NCBI GenBank assembly: GCA_030615565.1 | Contig: JAUWZC010000138.1 | Coordinates: 1-6,084 of the forward strand | Origin: Desulfobacteraceae bacterium | GTDB lineage: Bacteria > Desulfobacterota > DSM-4660 > Desulfatiglandales > B25-G16 | DNA: 6,084 bases | Reading direction: 5' to 3' | Shown here: positions 1-5,455 of the stretch, piece by piece | Layout of the letters: every line of letters begins with the position of its first letter | Numbering within the stretch: position 1 is the stretch's first letter | The notes under the pieces: model-generated | The model's database searches: none | Told to the model about the DNA's origin: nothing | What the model saw: the letters and a program-made list of their open reading frames with translations, nothing else | Program-made: the position numbers and the translations under genes

Positions 1-2
1 TC

Positions 3-116
3 TGGGATATGGTTAAATACATTGAAAAAGATAAAGATGGTCAATATCCCTCGACTCTGATTTCCGATATCAGGGTGCTGAAAAAGGTGAAAAAGCCGGT
101 CCCAAAACCTGATTAA
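3..116 (+). CDS. C-terminal end of an unidentified protein (partial, 5' end outside window)
   Basis: One open plus-strand frame enters from the left edge and ends at TAA (114-116); the other two plus frames hit stops within the first 60 bases. The visible 37 residues start WDMVKYIEKDKDGQYPSTL and end in a basic, proline-rich tail (KKVKKPVPKPD). The composition is hydrophilic, and the K-P-rich end looks like a real disordered C-terminus. I do not recognise the family, and too little is visible to assign a function. The gene converges on the antiporter gene to its right, and the two stop codons overlap (114-116 on plus, 113-115 on minus). There is therefore no intergenic terminator between them. 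That it is coding at all rests only on frame openness and the clean stop. Confidence 0.5.
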   Translation, partial: WDMVKYIEKDKDGQYPSTLISDIRVLKKVKKPVPKPD

Positions 117-1561
117 AAGAATATGAAGGTTACGAGAATAAAGACAGGAAATAGAAAAACAATAGAGTACTTTAACATATACCCAAAGAAACTCGGCATG
201 GGTGTACCTGCCTCTTCTGCAATGGACCTGACCATAAAATTAGGTGCATTTCCAATATAGGTATTAGCCCCAAAGAAAACAGCACCGGCAGAAATAGCCG
301 TCAGATAGATGGGATTTTCAGCAATTAATTTGGAAACAGCTATGGACTCAGGTATGCCTGAGTAAAACTTCCCCAGCACACTCGAAAAAAATGTTAAATA
401 AGTAGGGGCATTATCCAGGAAACTTGAAAGGATCCCTGTAATCCAGAAATAATGATAGGGTTCTTTCACAGCACAAATTAAAAAACCAAGCGCACCTTTG
501 GTCCCTGCCAGAAGGAGAAGGAGACATGGGGTCATTGTTATAAATATCCCGGCAAATAGATAGGCCACCTCTTTAATAGGAAACCATGTAAACTCATTCT
601 CTTCCCGAAGCTTAGTAGAGGTAAATATCAACGAAAGGATGCCCATGAGGATAATGAAACCATCCCTCGCCCATTCTTGAATGCTTCTGTGTATACCTAA
701 AGTATTTACCTCTCCCCAATCCACCAATCCACTGATTATAACAGAGCCAACAACGCCGGCCAAAAATATAAAATTAAAGCTGCCAACTAACCTTATTGGC
801 TCTTTTTCTCCCTCATCTATTTGGGGCTTAACCCCTTCTTTCTTGTAATAATAGGTGTCAAGGGCAAAATAGACGGCCAGCAAGATCAAAACAGTTAAAA
901 GCATGTGGGGCAAGAGGGCAAATGTCCAGAAAAAGGGAACACCATGCAAAAATCCCAGGAAAAGCGGGGGATCGCCCACTGGTGTCAGTGACCCACCGAT
1001 ATTTGCCACAAGAAATATGAAGAAAACTACCATGAAGGCCCTGTTTTTTCGATAATTATTGGCCCTTAAAAATGGCCTTATAAGTAACATGGCAGCTCCG
1101 GTTGTTCCCATCCAGGATGCTAAAGCGGTTCCTATGATAATCATGATGGTATTTACCTTGGGTGTTCCCACCAAACTCCCCTTAAGCAAGATGCCACCAG
1201 AGATAGTGAAAAGACCCCAGAGGAGTATAATAAAGGGGACATAATCAGCTAATATAATATGAAGAAAACTATGAAGGGCTGCTCCTTTATAGGCAATTAA
1301 AAGGGGAACGGCAATAACAATTGCCCAAAAGGCCGAGACCTTTCCAAAGTGATGGTGCCAGAATTCCGGGGCAAAAAGAGGGAATAAGGCAATTGAAAGC
1401 AAGATCCCGACAAATGGCAGGATACTATAAAGAGAGAGAATCTCACCTAAGTTGATGTGCTCGTGGGCCCCTTGATGAGAATTTTCTGCTGCAAACACTG
1501 GAAAGGAAAGAGCAAAAAAAACTACTAAAAATAAAAATAGAATCAAGTTCTTATGTCTCAT
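113..1561 (-). CDS. nhaD: NhaD-type Na+/H+ antiporter (ArsB/NhaD permease, ion transporter superfamily)
   Basis: This 482-residue integral inner-membrane protein probably exchanges cytoplasmic Na+ (or Li+) for protons. About a dozen hydrophobic helices cover nearly the whole length. Family-type motifs are visible: GTTGAAMLLIRPFLRAN (152-168), NIGGSLTPVGDPPLFLGFL (187-205), SSFLDNAPTY (379-388) and GANTYIGNAPNF (431-442). The paired re-entrant-type motifs GDPP and DNAPT/GNAPN are what place it in NhaD/ArsB and not in NhaA or NhaB. Residues 1-24 look like a cleavable signal peptide (basic start, hydrophobic core, VFA before AEN). A His-containing segment follows (H29, H33, H35), then an HHH at 69-71. 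A charged hydrophilic loop lies at about 239-258. The start is supported by GAGGT six bases upstream (1568-1572, minus). Transcription is divergent from the lipoprotein gene. A citrate or arsenite permease of the same superfamily is the alternative; the motifs favour NhaD. Confidence 0.88.
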   Translation of the reverse strand: MRHKNLILFLFLVVFFALSFPVFAAENSHQGAHEHINLGEILSLYSILPFVGILLSIALFPLFAPEFWHHHFGKVSAFWAIVIAVPLLIAYKGAALHSFLHIILADYVPFIILLWGLFTISGGILLKGSLVGTPKVNTIMIIIGTALASWMGTTGAAMLLIRPFLRANNYRKNRAFMVVFFIFLVANIGGSLTPVGDPPLFLGFLHGVPFFWTFALLPHMLLTVLILLAVYFALDTYYYKKEGVKPQIDEGEKEPIRLVGSFNFIFLAGVVGSVIISGLVDWGEVNTLGIHRSIQEWARDGFIILMGILSLIFTSTKLREENEFTWFPIKEVAYLFAGIFITMTPCLLLLLAGTKGALGFLICAVKEPYHYFWITGILSSFLDNAPTYLTFFSSVLGKFYSGIPESIAVSKLIAENPIYLTAISAGAVFFGANTYIGNAPNFMVRSIAEEAGTPMPSFFGYMLKYSIVFLFPVFILVTFIFF

Positions 1562-1599
1562 TTATGTACCTCACAGAAGGATTAACAATTCTCTGATCA

Positions 1600-1617
1600 G
1601 ACAACCTCTACATTGTC
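1600..1617. repeat. Short inverted repeat GACAA-N8-TTGTC upstream of the antiporter gene
   Basis: GACAA at 1600-1604 and TTGTC at 1613-1617 are perfect 5-bp arms around an 8-bp spacer, about 40 bp upstream of the antiporter start. An 8-bp palindrome CTGATCAG (1593-1600) abuts it. It could be a regulator half-site pair or a 5'-leader hairpin of the antiporter mRNA. Arms this short occur often by chance in AT-rich DNA, so confidence is low. Confidence 0.2.
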
Positions 1618-1703
1618 CAACATGCTTTAATAACCCTGCTTACTATTTTATCCTATTATTGAATCTTATCCTCAAAGTCGGTGGAAGTATAGGCATGGGA
1701 ATA

Positions 1704-1716
1704 TCTTGAGTCAAGA
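1704..1716. promoter_or_regulatory. 13-bp perfect palindrome TCTTGAGTCAAGA, possible operator
   Basis: TCTTGA and TCAAGA are perfect 6-bp arms around a central G. The site lies about 140 bp upstream of the antiporter start and 113 bp upstream of the lipoprotein start, in the spacer between these divergent genes. The symmetry and position suit a homodimeric regulator site acting on either gene. No regulator gene is in the window and I do not match the site to a known regulon. Confidence 0.3.
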
Positions 1717-1733
1717 ATAAATTACCTTCTAGA

Positions 1734-1751
1734 TCCTTATTTAGATAAGGA
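1734..1751. repeat. 7-bp stem / TTAG loop hairpin in the divergent spacer
   Basis: TCCTTAT (1734-1740) and ATAAGGA (1745-1751) are exact reverse complements separated by TTAG. No run of T follows the stem on either strand, so it does not look like an intrinsic terminator for either flanking gene. It may be a protein-binding palindrome or part of a leader RNA of the downstream lipoprotein gene, whose start is 78 bp away. Confidence 0.35.
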
Positions 1752-1798
1752 AACCAAAAAGTGAAAAATCGAATAGATTTCTTTTGCGCCCTATGTTA

Positions 1799-1804
1799 TA
1801 TAAG
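1799..1804 (+). promoter_or_regulatory. Possible -10 box for the lipoprotein gene
   Basis: TATAAG, five of six matches to the sigma-70 -10 consensus, lies within an AT-rich stretch 24 bp upstream of the lipoprotein ATG. No convincing -35 hexamer sits 16-18 bp upstream (the sequence there is near GATTTC), so this is a weak call. It would give a very short leader that already contains the strong ribosome binding site at 1815-1822. Confidence 0.25.
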
Positions 1805-1828
1805 ATAAAAAAATGAGGAGGTATTAGT

Positions 1829-2305
1829 ATGAGAGAAGTAAGCTTGAATAAAGCTTTGATGGCAATCTTTTTAAATATGCTTATTTTTATCTTTATCTCT
1901 GGATGTGCTACACAGACATTATCAGAAAAAGCAACCCCCCTTGAAGAATCCCAACTGCCAGAAGAAAGCAGAGAAAAAACGATCTCTCTCTATTATGATT
2001 TTAAGGATGTGCCAGTTCCAAAGGAACTTAAGCTCGAAAAGGACAAATCCTTTGTCTTTCAAACAACCGAATTTACAACTGGAATCCTTACTTTTTCAGG
2101 GAAGGTGGAATCAGATTCTCTCATCAGCTACTTTATTAACAAAATGCCTAATGATGGCTGGCGTTTCCTGAGCTCCTTGAAATCGCCAAAGAACATATTA
2201 TTTTTTATGAAGGAAAAGCGGTTTTGTATTATAACCATAATCAGCAGGGCCTTTACTACAGATTTAGAGATTTTAATTACGCCGAGTTTCCAAATTGGCT
2301 CTTAA
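1829..2305 (+). CDS. Small putative outer-membrane lipoprotein of unknown function
   Basis: This protein of 158 residues has a type II signal peptide: an N-terminal basic residue, a hydrophobic stretch at about 9-23, and the lipobox ISGC ending at Cys26. Ala at +2 lacks the Asp inner-membrane retention signal, so export to the outer membrane by Lol is expected. A low-complexity acidic/proline linker follows (about 31-50). A compact domain of about 55-155 then begins YYDFKDVPVPKELKLEKDK and carries a central FTTGILTFSGKVESDSL segment, a MPNDGW motif and a C-terminal beta-rich stretch. The layout (VPVP motif, 'G.L.F.G', 'M...GW') is like a family of short lipoproteins I associate with deltaproteobacterial genomes, but I cannot name a function or Pfam entry. 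The start is fixed by a strong Shine-Dalgarno GAGGAGGT (1815-1822) seven bases before ATG. The gene converges with mog downstream, 53 bp apart. Confidence 0.8.
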   Translation: MREVSLNKALMAIFLNMLIFIFISGCATQTLSEKATPLEESQLPEESREKTISLYYDFKDVPVPKELKLEKDKSFVFQTTEFTTGILTFSGKVESDSLISYFINKMPNDGWRFLSSLKSPKNILFFMKEKRFCIITIISRAFTTDLEILITPSFQIGS

Positions 2306-2358
2306 GCAATCTTGACCGTTTTCGTTATCCCTTATGATTATGAGCAAATACTCTACTG

Positions 2359-2847
2359 TTAAGAGCAATCGCTGCTGTCACCTGCAATTTTTGCCAATGC
2401 ATGATTTACAGCTGGTAAAACAACAGTAAGATTTTCCTTTGCACCCTCAGGACTTCCTGGTAAATTTATAATCAGAGTATTTCCCCTTACACCAACTATT
2501 GCTCTGGAAAGCATGGCATGGGGAGTCTTTGTGAGGCTTGCGGTCCTCATTGCCTCAGCCATACCAGGTATCTGATATCTGATTACCTTGAGCGTAGCCT
2601 CAGGGGTTACATCAGTAGGGCTCACTCCAGTGCCCCCTGTTGTCACAATAATACTGAGGCCATCTTTATCAACCCACTCAATTAAACATTCCGCAATCTT
2701 TTCATAGTAATCTGGAACTATACTCTGCCTCTCAACTGTGTAACCAGCCTTTGTCAATATTTCAGCAACCAAGGGACCCGATTCATCCTTTCTCTGTCCC
2801 TTAAATCCTTTATCGCTAATTGTTAATACCCCAGCCTTTATCATCAT
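2359..2847 (-). CDS. mog: Molybdopterin adenylyltransferase, MogA/MoaB family
   Basis: This cytoplasmic enzyme of molybdenum/tungsten cofactor biosynthesis adenylylates molybdopterin with ATP, preparing it for metal insertion by MoeA. The protein has 162 residues, a normal length for a stand-alone single-domain member. Family features visible: an N-terminal GVLTISDKG strand (6-14), VPD with Asp46, the TTGGTGVSPTDVTPEAT signature (69-85) with Asp79, IPGMAEAMR (93-101) and LPGSPEGAKE (129-138). Asp46 and Asp79 line up with E. coli MogA Asp49 and Asp82. Two adjacent ATG codons (2847 and 2844) are the only starts compatible with the conserved N-terminus. Neither has a recognisable Shine-Dalgarno upstream, which is weak next to the other genes here. 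It lies 243 bp downstream of the EF-G-like gene on the same strand. MoaB instead of Mog is possible; the two cannot be separated here by sequence alone. Confidence 0.9.
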   Translation of the reverse strand: MMIKAGVLTISDKGFKGQRKDESGPLVAEILTKAGYTVERQSIVPDYYEKIAECLIEWVDKDGLSIIVTTGGTGVSPTDVTPEATLKVIRYQIPGMAEAMRTASLTKTPHAMLSRAIVGVRGNTLIINLPGSPEGAKENLTVVLPAVNHALAKIAGDSSDCS

Positions 2848-2926
2848 ATAGATTTCATATAATTAATTTAGAATTTTTCGGATGAACAAGTTTTATAACC
2901 AGTTTAATTTATCCGCCTTAAGTAGA

Positions 2927-2940
2927 TACAATCCGCAATC
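2927..2940. repeat. Two degenerate heptamer units (TACAATC CGCAATC)
   Basis: Two 7-bp units in tandem, TACAATC (2927-2933) and CGCAATC (2934-2940). The second matches the unit of the longer array at 3041-3075 exactly. It looks like a small outlying copy of the same repeat family, about 100 bp to the left. Confidence 0.5.
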
Positions 2941-2951
2941 CCTGGCCCAAA

Positions 2952-3034
2952 CCTGGCTTATAGGCTTAATATGTTGATCCGAGCATGTAGTGCCCTATAG
3001 ATTTAGTAGGCTGATTCAAGCACGTCGCGCCAGG
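2952..3034. repeat. Nested inverted repeats, possible decayed element or RNA structure
   Basis: The outer arms CCTGGC (2952-2957) and GCCAGG (3029-3034) are perfect complements. Immediately inside the left arm, TATAGGC (2959 region to 2965) pairs with GCCCTATA (2992-2999) with one bulged C. The same interval contains the imperfect 19-bp direct repeats. The combination of inverted and direct repeats in a short non-coding block suggests a small, eroded mobile repeat, but a chance arrangement cannot be excluded. Confidence 0.3.
2976..3031. repeat. Imperfect direct repeat pair, 19 bp, offset 37 bp
   Basis: GATCCGAGCATGTAGTGCC (2976-2994) and GATTCAAGCACGTCGCGCC (3013-3031) agree at 14 of 19 positions. 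Four of the five differences are transitions, as expected for two copies of one sequence that have drifted. Both copies sit between the two heptamer runs. Confidence 0.35.
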
Positions 3035-3040
3035 GCAGGC

Positions 3041-3075
3041 CGCAATCCGAAATCCGCAATCCGAAATCCGAAATA
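3041..3075. repeat. Heptamer tandem array, five units of CGMAATC type
   Basis: Five consecutive 7-bp units: CGCAATC (3041), CGAAATC (3048), CGCAATC (3055), CGAAATC (3062) and CGAAATA (3069). Two variants alternate, differing only at the third base, and the last unit is degraded. On the minus strand this reads as GATTTCG/GATTGCG, a kind of intergenic heptamer array I have seen recurrently in genomes of anaerobic environmental bacteria. It begins 15 bp downstream of the EF-G-like stop codon, so it would be transcribed as that gene's 3' tail. Its function, if any, is unknown. Confidence 0.75.
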
Positions 3076-3090
3076 CTACATAGGCCATCT

Positions 3091-5172
3091 TTACCTTCCC
3101 TCTTCCTTTGATGCAGCCACTATCTTCTCTGTCAGTTGAGGTGGAACCTCTTCATAATGAGACTGTTTCATCTGGAAACTACCCCTACCACCTGTTATGG
3201 ATGTCAGATCAAGGGAATATCTCAAAACCTCAGCCATAGGCACCTCAGCCTTTATAATCTGGTATTTCCCATCGCTATCCATGCCTAAGACCCTTCCCCT
3301 TCTACCATTAAGATCACCTATTGTATCTCCCATAACATCTTCTGGAACTGTTATTTCCATACTCATAATCGGTTCTAAAAGAATAGGTGTAGCCTCCTGG
3401 ACAGCCTTTTTAAAACACATGGAAGCCGCAATCTTAAAGGCCATTTCAGATGAATCAACCTCATGAGATTTTCCGTCATAAAACCGAATCTTTAGATCCA
3501 CAGCTGGATATCCTGCCAGAACTCCACTCCTCATAGTCTCTATTATCCCCTTTTCAACGGCTGGAACAAAATTCCTGGGTACATTCATTCCGGTTAACGC
3601 CTCATCAAATACAAACCCCTCTCCTCTTTTCAAGGGGGAGATATCAAAATGAACCTCAGCAAACTGACCCCTTCCTCCAGACTGTTTCTTATGCCTATAG
3701 ATTATCTTCTCCCTTGTATTTCTTATCGTCTCCCTATAAGGAACCTTGGGGGTTTTAAGATTAATTTCAACACCAAATTTTCTCCTTAATTTATCTTTGG
3801 TATTCTCCAGGTGAATCTGGCCTGTGCCAGATAGGATAATTTCTGAGGTTGATTGATCTCTGTCTACCTTAAGAGTGGGATCTTCCTCAACCAATCTGGC
3901 CAGAGAAGAGTAAACCTTATCCTCATTCTCTTTTTCTGTAGCCTCTATAGCAAAAGAAATAGTCGGCGGAAATGGCTCGGCTAGCCTAAAAACGATTGGA
4001 TTGTCTCCCTGACAAAAGGTATCGCCTGTTGTGGTCTCTTTTAGCTTAGCCACAGCTGCTATATTGCCGGCACTAGCTGTATTGATTGGCGTTTGCTTTT
4101 TACCTTCAATCAACAACAACTGACCTAACCTTTCTTTTACCTTTTTTTTTGAATTAAAGATGGTAGATTCTGAATCTATCTTCCCAGACATAACCTTAAA
4201 AAGTGTAAGTTTCCCTGCAAAAGGGTCTGCTAATGTCTTGAAGATTAGAGCTGAAAATGGGGACTCATCGACTACATCAAATTCCACCTCCTCTTGACTG
4301 TCTACTTTATGACCTTTAACCTTTCCTCTTTCAATTGGAAAAGGTAAAGATTGATCAATAATGTCCAAGAGCTGTTTAACGCCTATATTAAGGGTAGCAG
4401 ATCCAGGAATAACAGGCAATACAATGCCAGATTTCATTCCTTCTATAAATGTATCTTCTATCTCTTTTGGAGTGAGTTCCTGTTCATCAAGATATTTTTC
4501 CATTATATCATCATTTGCCTCGACAATATTTTCGACCATGTTTTCACGCCATTTGTCTACTATCTCGGCCATTGAATCTGGGATTTCCCCTTCCTTAAAG
4601 GAACCAGTACCATCATTTTTATATAGATTGGCCTTTAATCTTATCAAGTCTACAACCCCAGTAAAGTCTCTTTCTGCTCCAATTGGAAGATATAAAGGCG
4701 TTACTTTTACGGAGAATGTACTTTCAATTTCCTCTAAAACCTTATAAAAATCAGCCCGTTCCCTGTCCAGTTTATTAATGACTATCAGCCGAGGTAAATT
4801 ATATTCATCGGAAAAGGCCCACACCTTTTCGGTGCCTATCTTGATACTATCAACAGCATCAATAACAACCACAGCTCCTTCGGCTGCCTGAAGGCATATC
4901 TTGGTATCAGAAAGGAAATCGTTTTCGCCCGGTGTATCTACAAGATTGAATTCCCTGCTTTTCCATTTATAGGGATGAAAGGCCGTGCTGAGGCTGGCCT
5001 TTCTTTTAATCTCTTCCGGTTCAAAATCCATAATAGAATTACCATCATCTACCCTTCCCAATCGATTCGTCGACTTGCTGTTGAAAAGAATGGCCTCTGC
5101 CAGTGATGTCTTTCCACAACCACTATGACCAATCAATCCTATATTTCTAATTTGATCAATCTTTTTTATCAT
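3091..5172 (-). CDS. fusA: EF-G-like translational GTPase (EF-G2 type)
   Basis: This complete 693-residue protein has the full EF-G domain order: GTPase domain I (about 1-280), II (285-390), III (400-475), IV (478-600) and V (600-685). G motifs: P-loop GHSGCGKT (15-22), switch I region RKASLSTAF (57-65), G3 DTPGENDF (79-86), G4 NKLD (133-136) and G5 PGSA (256-259). The ribosome-facing domain IV is conserved, with SGGRGQF (498-504) and KSHEVDSSEMAFKIAAS (568-584). It therefore probably still acts on the ribosome. It differs from canonical EF-G, which has AHIDAGKTT, RGITI and DTPGH. The Mg-binding switch I Thr is Ser60, and the catalytic His position is Glu83. That pattern marks the EF-G2/EF-G-like paralogue group (COG0480), whose cellular role is poorly settled. 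The start has GAGGAG five bases upstream (5178-5183, minus). No str-operon genes (rpsL, rpsG, tuf) adjoin it, also arguing against the housekeeping copy. Confidence 0.92.
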   Translation of the reverse strand: MIKKIDQIRNIGLIGHSGCGKTSLAEAILFNSKSTNRLGRVDDGNSIMDFEPEEIKRKASLSTAFHPYKWKSREFNLVDTPGENDFLSDTKICLQAAEGAVVVIDAVDSIKIGTEKVWAFSDEYNLPRLIVINKLDRERADFYKVLEEIESTFSVKVTPLYLPIGAERDFTGVVDLIRLKANLYKNDGTGSFKEGEIPDSMAEIVDKWRENMVENIVEANDDIMEKYLDEQELTPKEIEDTFIEGMKSGIVLPVIPGSATLNIGVKQLLDIIDQSLPFPIERGKVKGHKVDSQEEVEFDVVDESPFSALIFKTLADPFAGKLTLFKVMSGKIDSESTIFNSKKKVKERLGQLLLIEGKKQTPINTASAGNIAAVAKLKETTTGDTFCQGDNPIVFRLAEPFPPTISFAIEATEKENEDKVYSSLARLVEEDPTLKVDRDQSTSEIILSGTGQIHLENTKDKLRRKFGVEINLKTPKVPYRETIRNTREKIIYRHKKQSGGRGQFAEVHFDISPLKRGEGFVFDEALTGMNVPRNFVPAVEKGIIETMRSGVLAGYPAVDLKIRFYDGKSHEVDSSEMAFKIAASMCFKKAVQEATPILLEPIMSMEITVPEDVMGDTIGDLNGRRGRVLGMDSDGKYQIIKAEVPMAEVLRYSLDLTSITGGRGSFQMKQSHYEEVPPQLTEKIVAASKEEGR

Positions 5173-5205
5173 ATAATCTCCTCAATTATTTAAATATATT
5201 AAACA

Positions 5206-5234
5206 CTTATAATTCAATTATAAAACAATCCCAA
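5206..5234 (-). promoter_or_regulatory. Likely sigma-70 promoter of the EF-G-like gene
   Basis: Reading the minus strand, TTGGGA (5229-5234) is a 4/6 match to the -35 consensus. It is followed by a 17-bp spacer and TATAAG (5206-5211), a 5/6 match to -10. The -10 lies 34 bp upstream of the ATG. An exact TATAAT also occurs at 5217-5222 on the same strand, but has no good -35 at the right distance. Confidence 0.5.
5207..5223. promoter_or_regulatory. 17-bp AT-only palindrome overlapping the EF-G-like promoter
   Basis: TTATAATT (5207-5214), a central C, and AATTATAA (5216-5223) form perfect 8-bp arms. The palindrome covers most of the -10 hexamer of the predicted minus-strand promoter, a classic position for a repressor. 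Because every arm base is A or T, chance and simple promoter AT-richness are real alternatives. Confidence 0.35.
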
Positions 5235-5324
5235 GGTCAGTATAACCTAAGCTAAGTGATAAGTAATTTACCTTAATAAGAAAAAATGTCAAGACAAGAA
5301 TAATGGAAAAACAGTAATCGTTCA

Positions 5325-5345
5325 CCATTGTCCATTTTCCATTGA
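5325..5345. repeat. Three degenerate heptamers CCATTGT/CCATTTT/CCATTGA
   Basis: Three consecutive 7-bp units begin with CCATT: CCATTGT (5325-5331), CCATTTT (5332-5338), CCATTGA (5339-5345). The unit length equals that of the array at 3041-3075 but the unit sequence differs. It lies in non-coding DNA with no open frame of interest. Confidence 0.5.
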
Positions 5346-5418
5346 TCATAGCCAGGCTTTAGTATATTTCGCTGAGCAGAAAGCGGTAAACGGATAGCTA
5401 AAATATAAACTTTAATTC

Positions 5419-5455
5419 TATCACTCTCCATCATTCTCCATCGTTGACAGTGATA
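5419..5455. promoter_or_regulatory. 7-bp inverted repeat abutting the cooC promoter, possible operator
   Basis: TATCACT (5419-5425) and AGTGATA (5449-5455) are perfect complements separated by 23 bp. The right arm starts at the last base of the -35 hexamer and extends into the spacer. The left arm ends about 18 bp upstream of the -35. Centre-to-centre spacing is 30 bp, close to three DNA turns, so two bound dimers or a looped complex could be accommodated. The interval also contains a 10-bp tandem repeat. Confidence 0.35.
5421..5440. repeat. Two tandem 10-mers TCACTCTCCA / TCATTCTCCA
   Basis: Two adjacent 10-bp units (5421-5430 and 5431-5440) differ by a single C-to-T. A third partial unit (TCGTT) follows and then diverges. 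The 10-bp period equals one helical turn, so it could be phased binding sites upstream of the cooC -35, but it could equally be a simple slippage repeat. Confidence 0.5.

Larger units (their letters stand above)
2848..3090. other. Repeat-bearing spacer between the EF-G-like gene and mog
   Basis: These 243 bp hold no plausible gene. They contain two runs of degenerate heptamers (2927-2940 and 3041-3075), a pair of 19-bp imperfect direct repeats (2976-2994 and 3013-3031), and two nested inverted repeats within 2952-3034. I see no stem followed by a T-run in the minus direction, so no clear intrinsic terminator for the EF-G-like gene. I also see no strong promoter for mog. The right-hand part (about 2940-3075) looks locally more GC-rich than the flanking genes, which would fit an inserted, decaying repeat element. 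Confidence 0.6.

Noticed and set aside
1059..1244. Plus-strand open frame inside the antiporter gene
   Set aside because: Antisense shadow of strongly motif-supported minus-strand coding sequence; no ribosome binding site or recognisable domain.
1734..1751. Hairpin as an intrinsic terminator
   Set aside because: No oligo-T tract follows on either strand, and it lies upstream of both flanking genes, not downstream.
1905..2171. Second-frame ORF overlapping the lipoprotein gene
   Set aside because: Same-strand overlap with a gene that has a lipobox and a strong ribosome binding site; its own translation is Lys/Pro/Gln-rich with no start signal.
2298..2366. Inverted repeat GCTCTTAA (2298-2305) / TTAAGAGC (2359-2366) spanning the convergent gene ends
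   Set aside because: Both arms are simply the last codons and stop of the two genes (each ends ...TCT TAA). With 53 bp between arms and no T-run it is not a convincing bidirectional terminator.
3041..3075. CRISPR-like array
   Set aside because: Units are 7 bp and contiguous with no spacers, and there are no cas genes.
4351..4747. Plus-strand open frames opposite the EF-G-like gene
   Set aside because: Antisense shadows of the conserved GTPase domain; low-complexity translations without family features.
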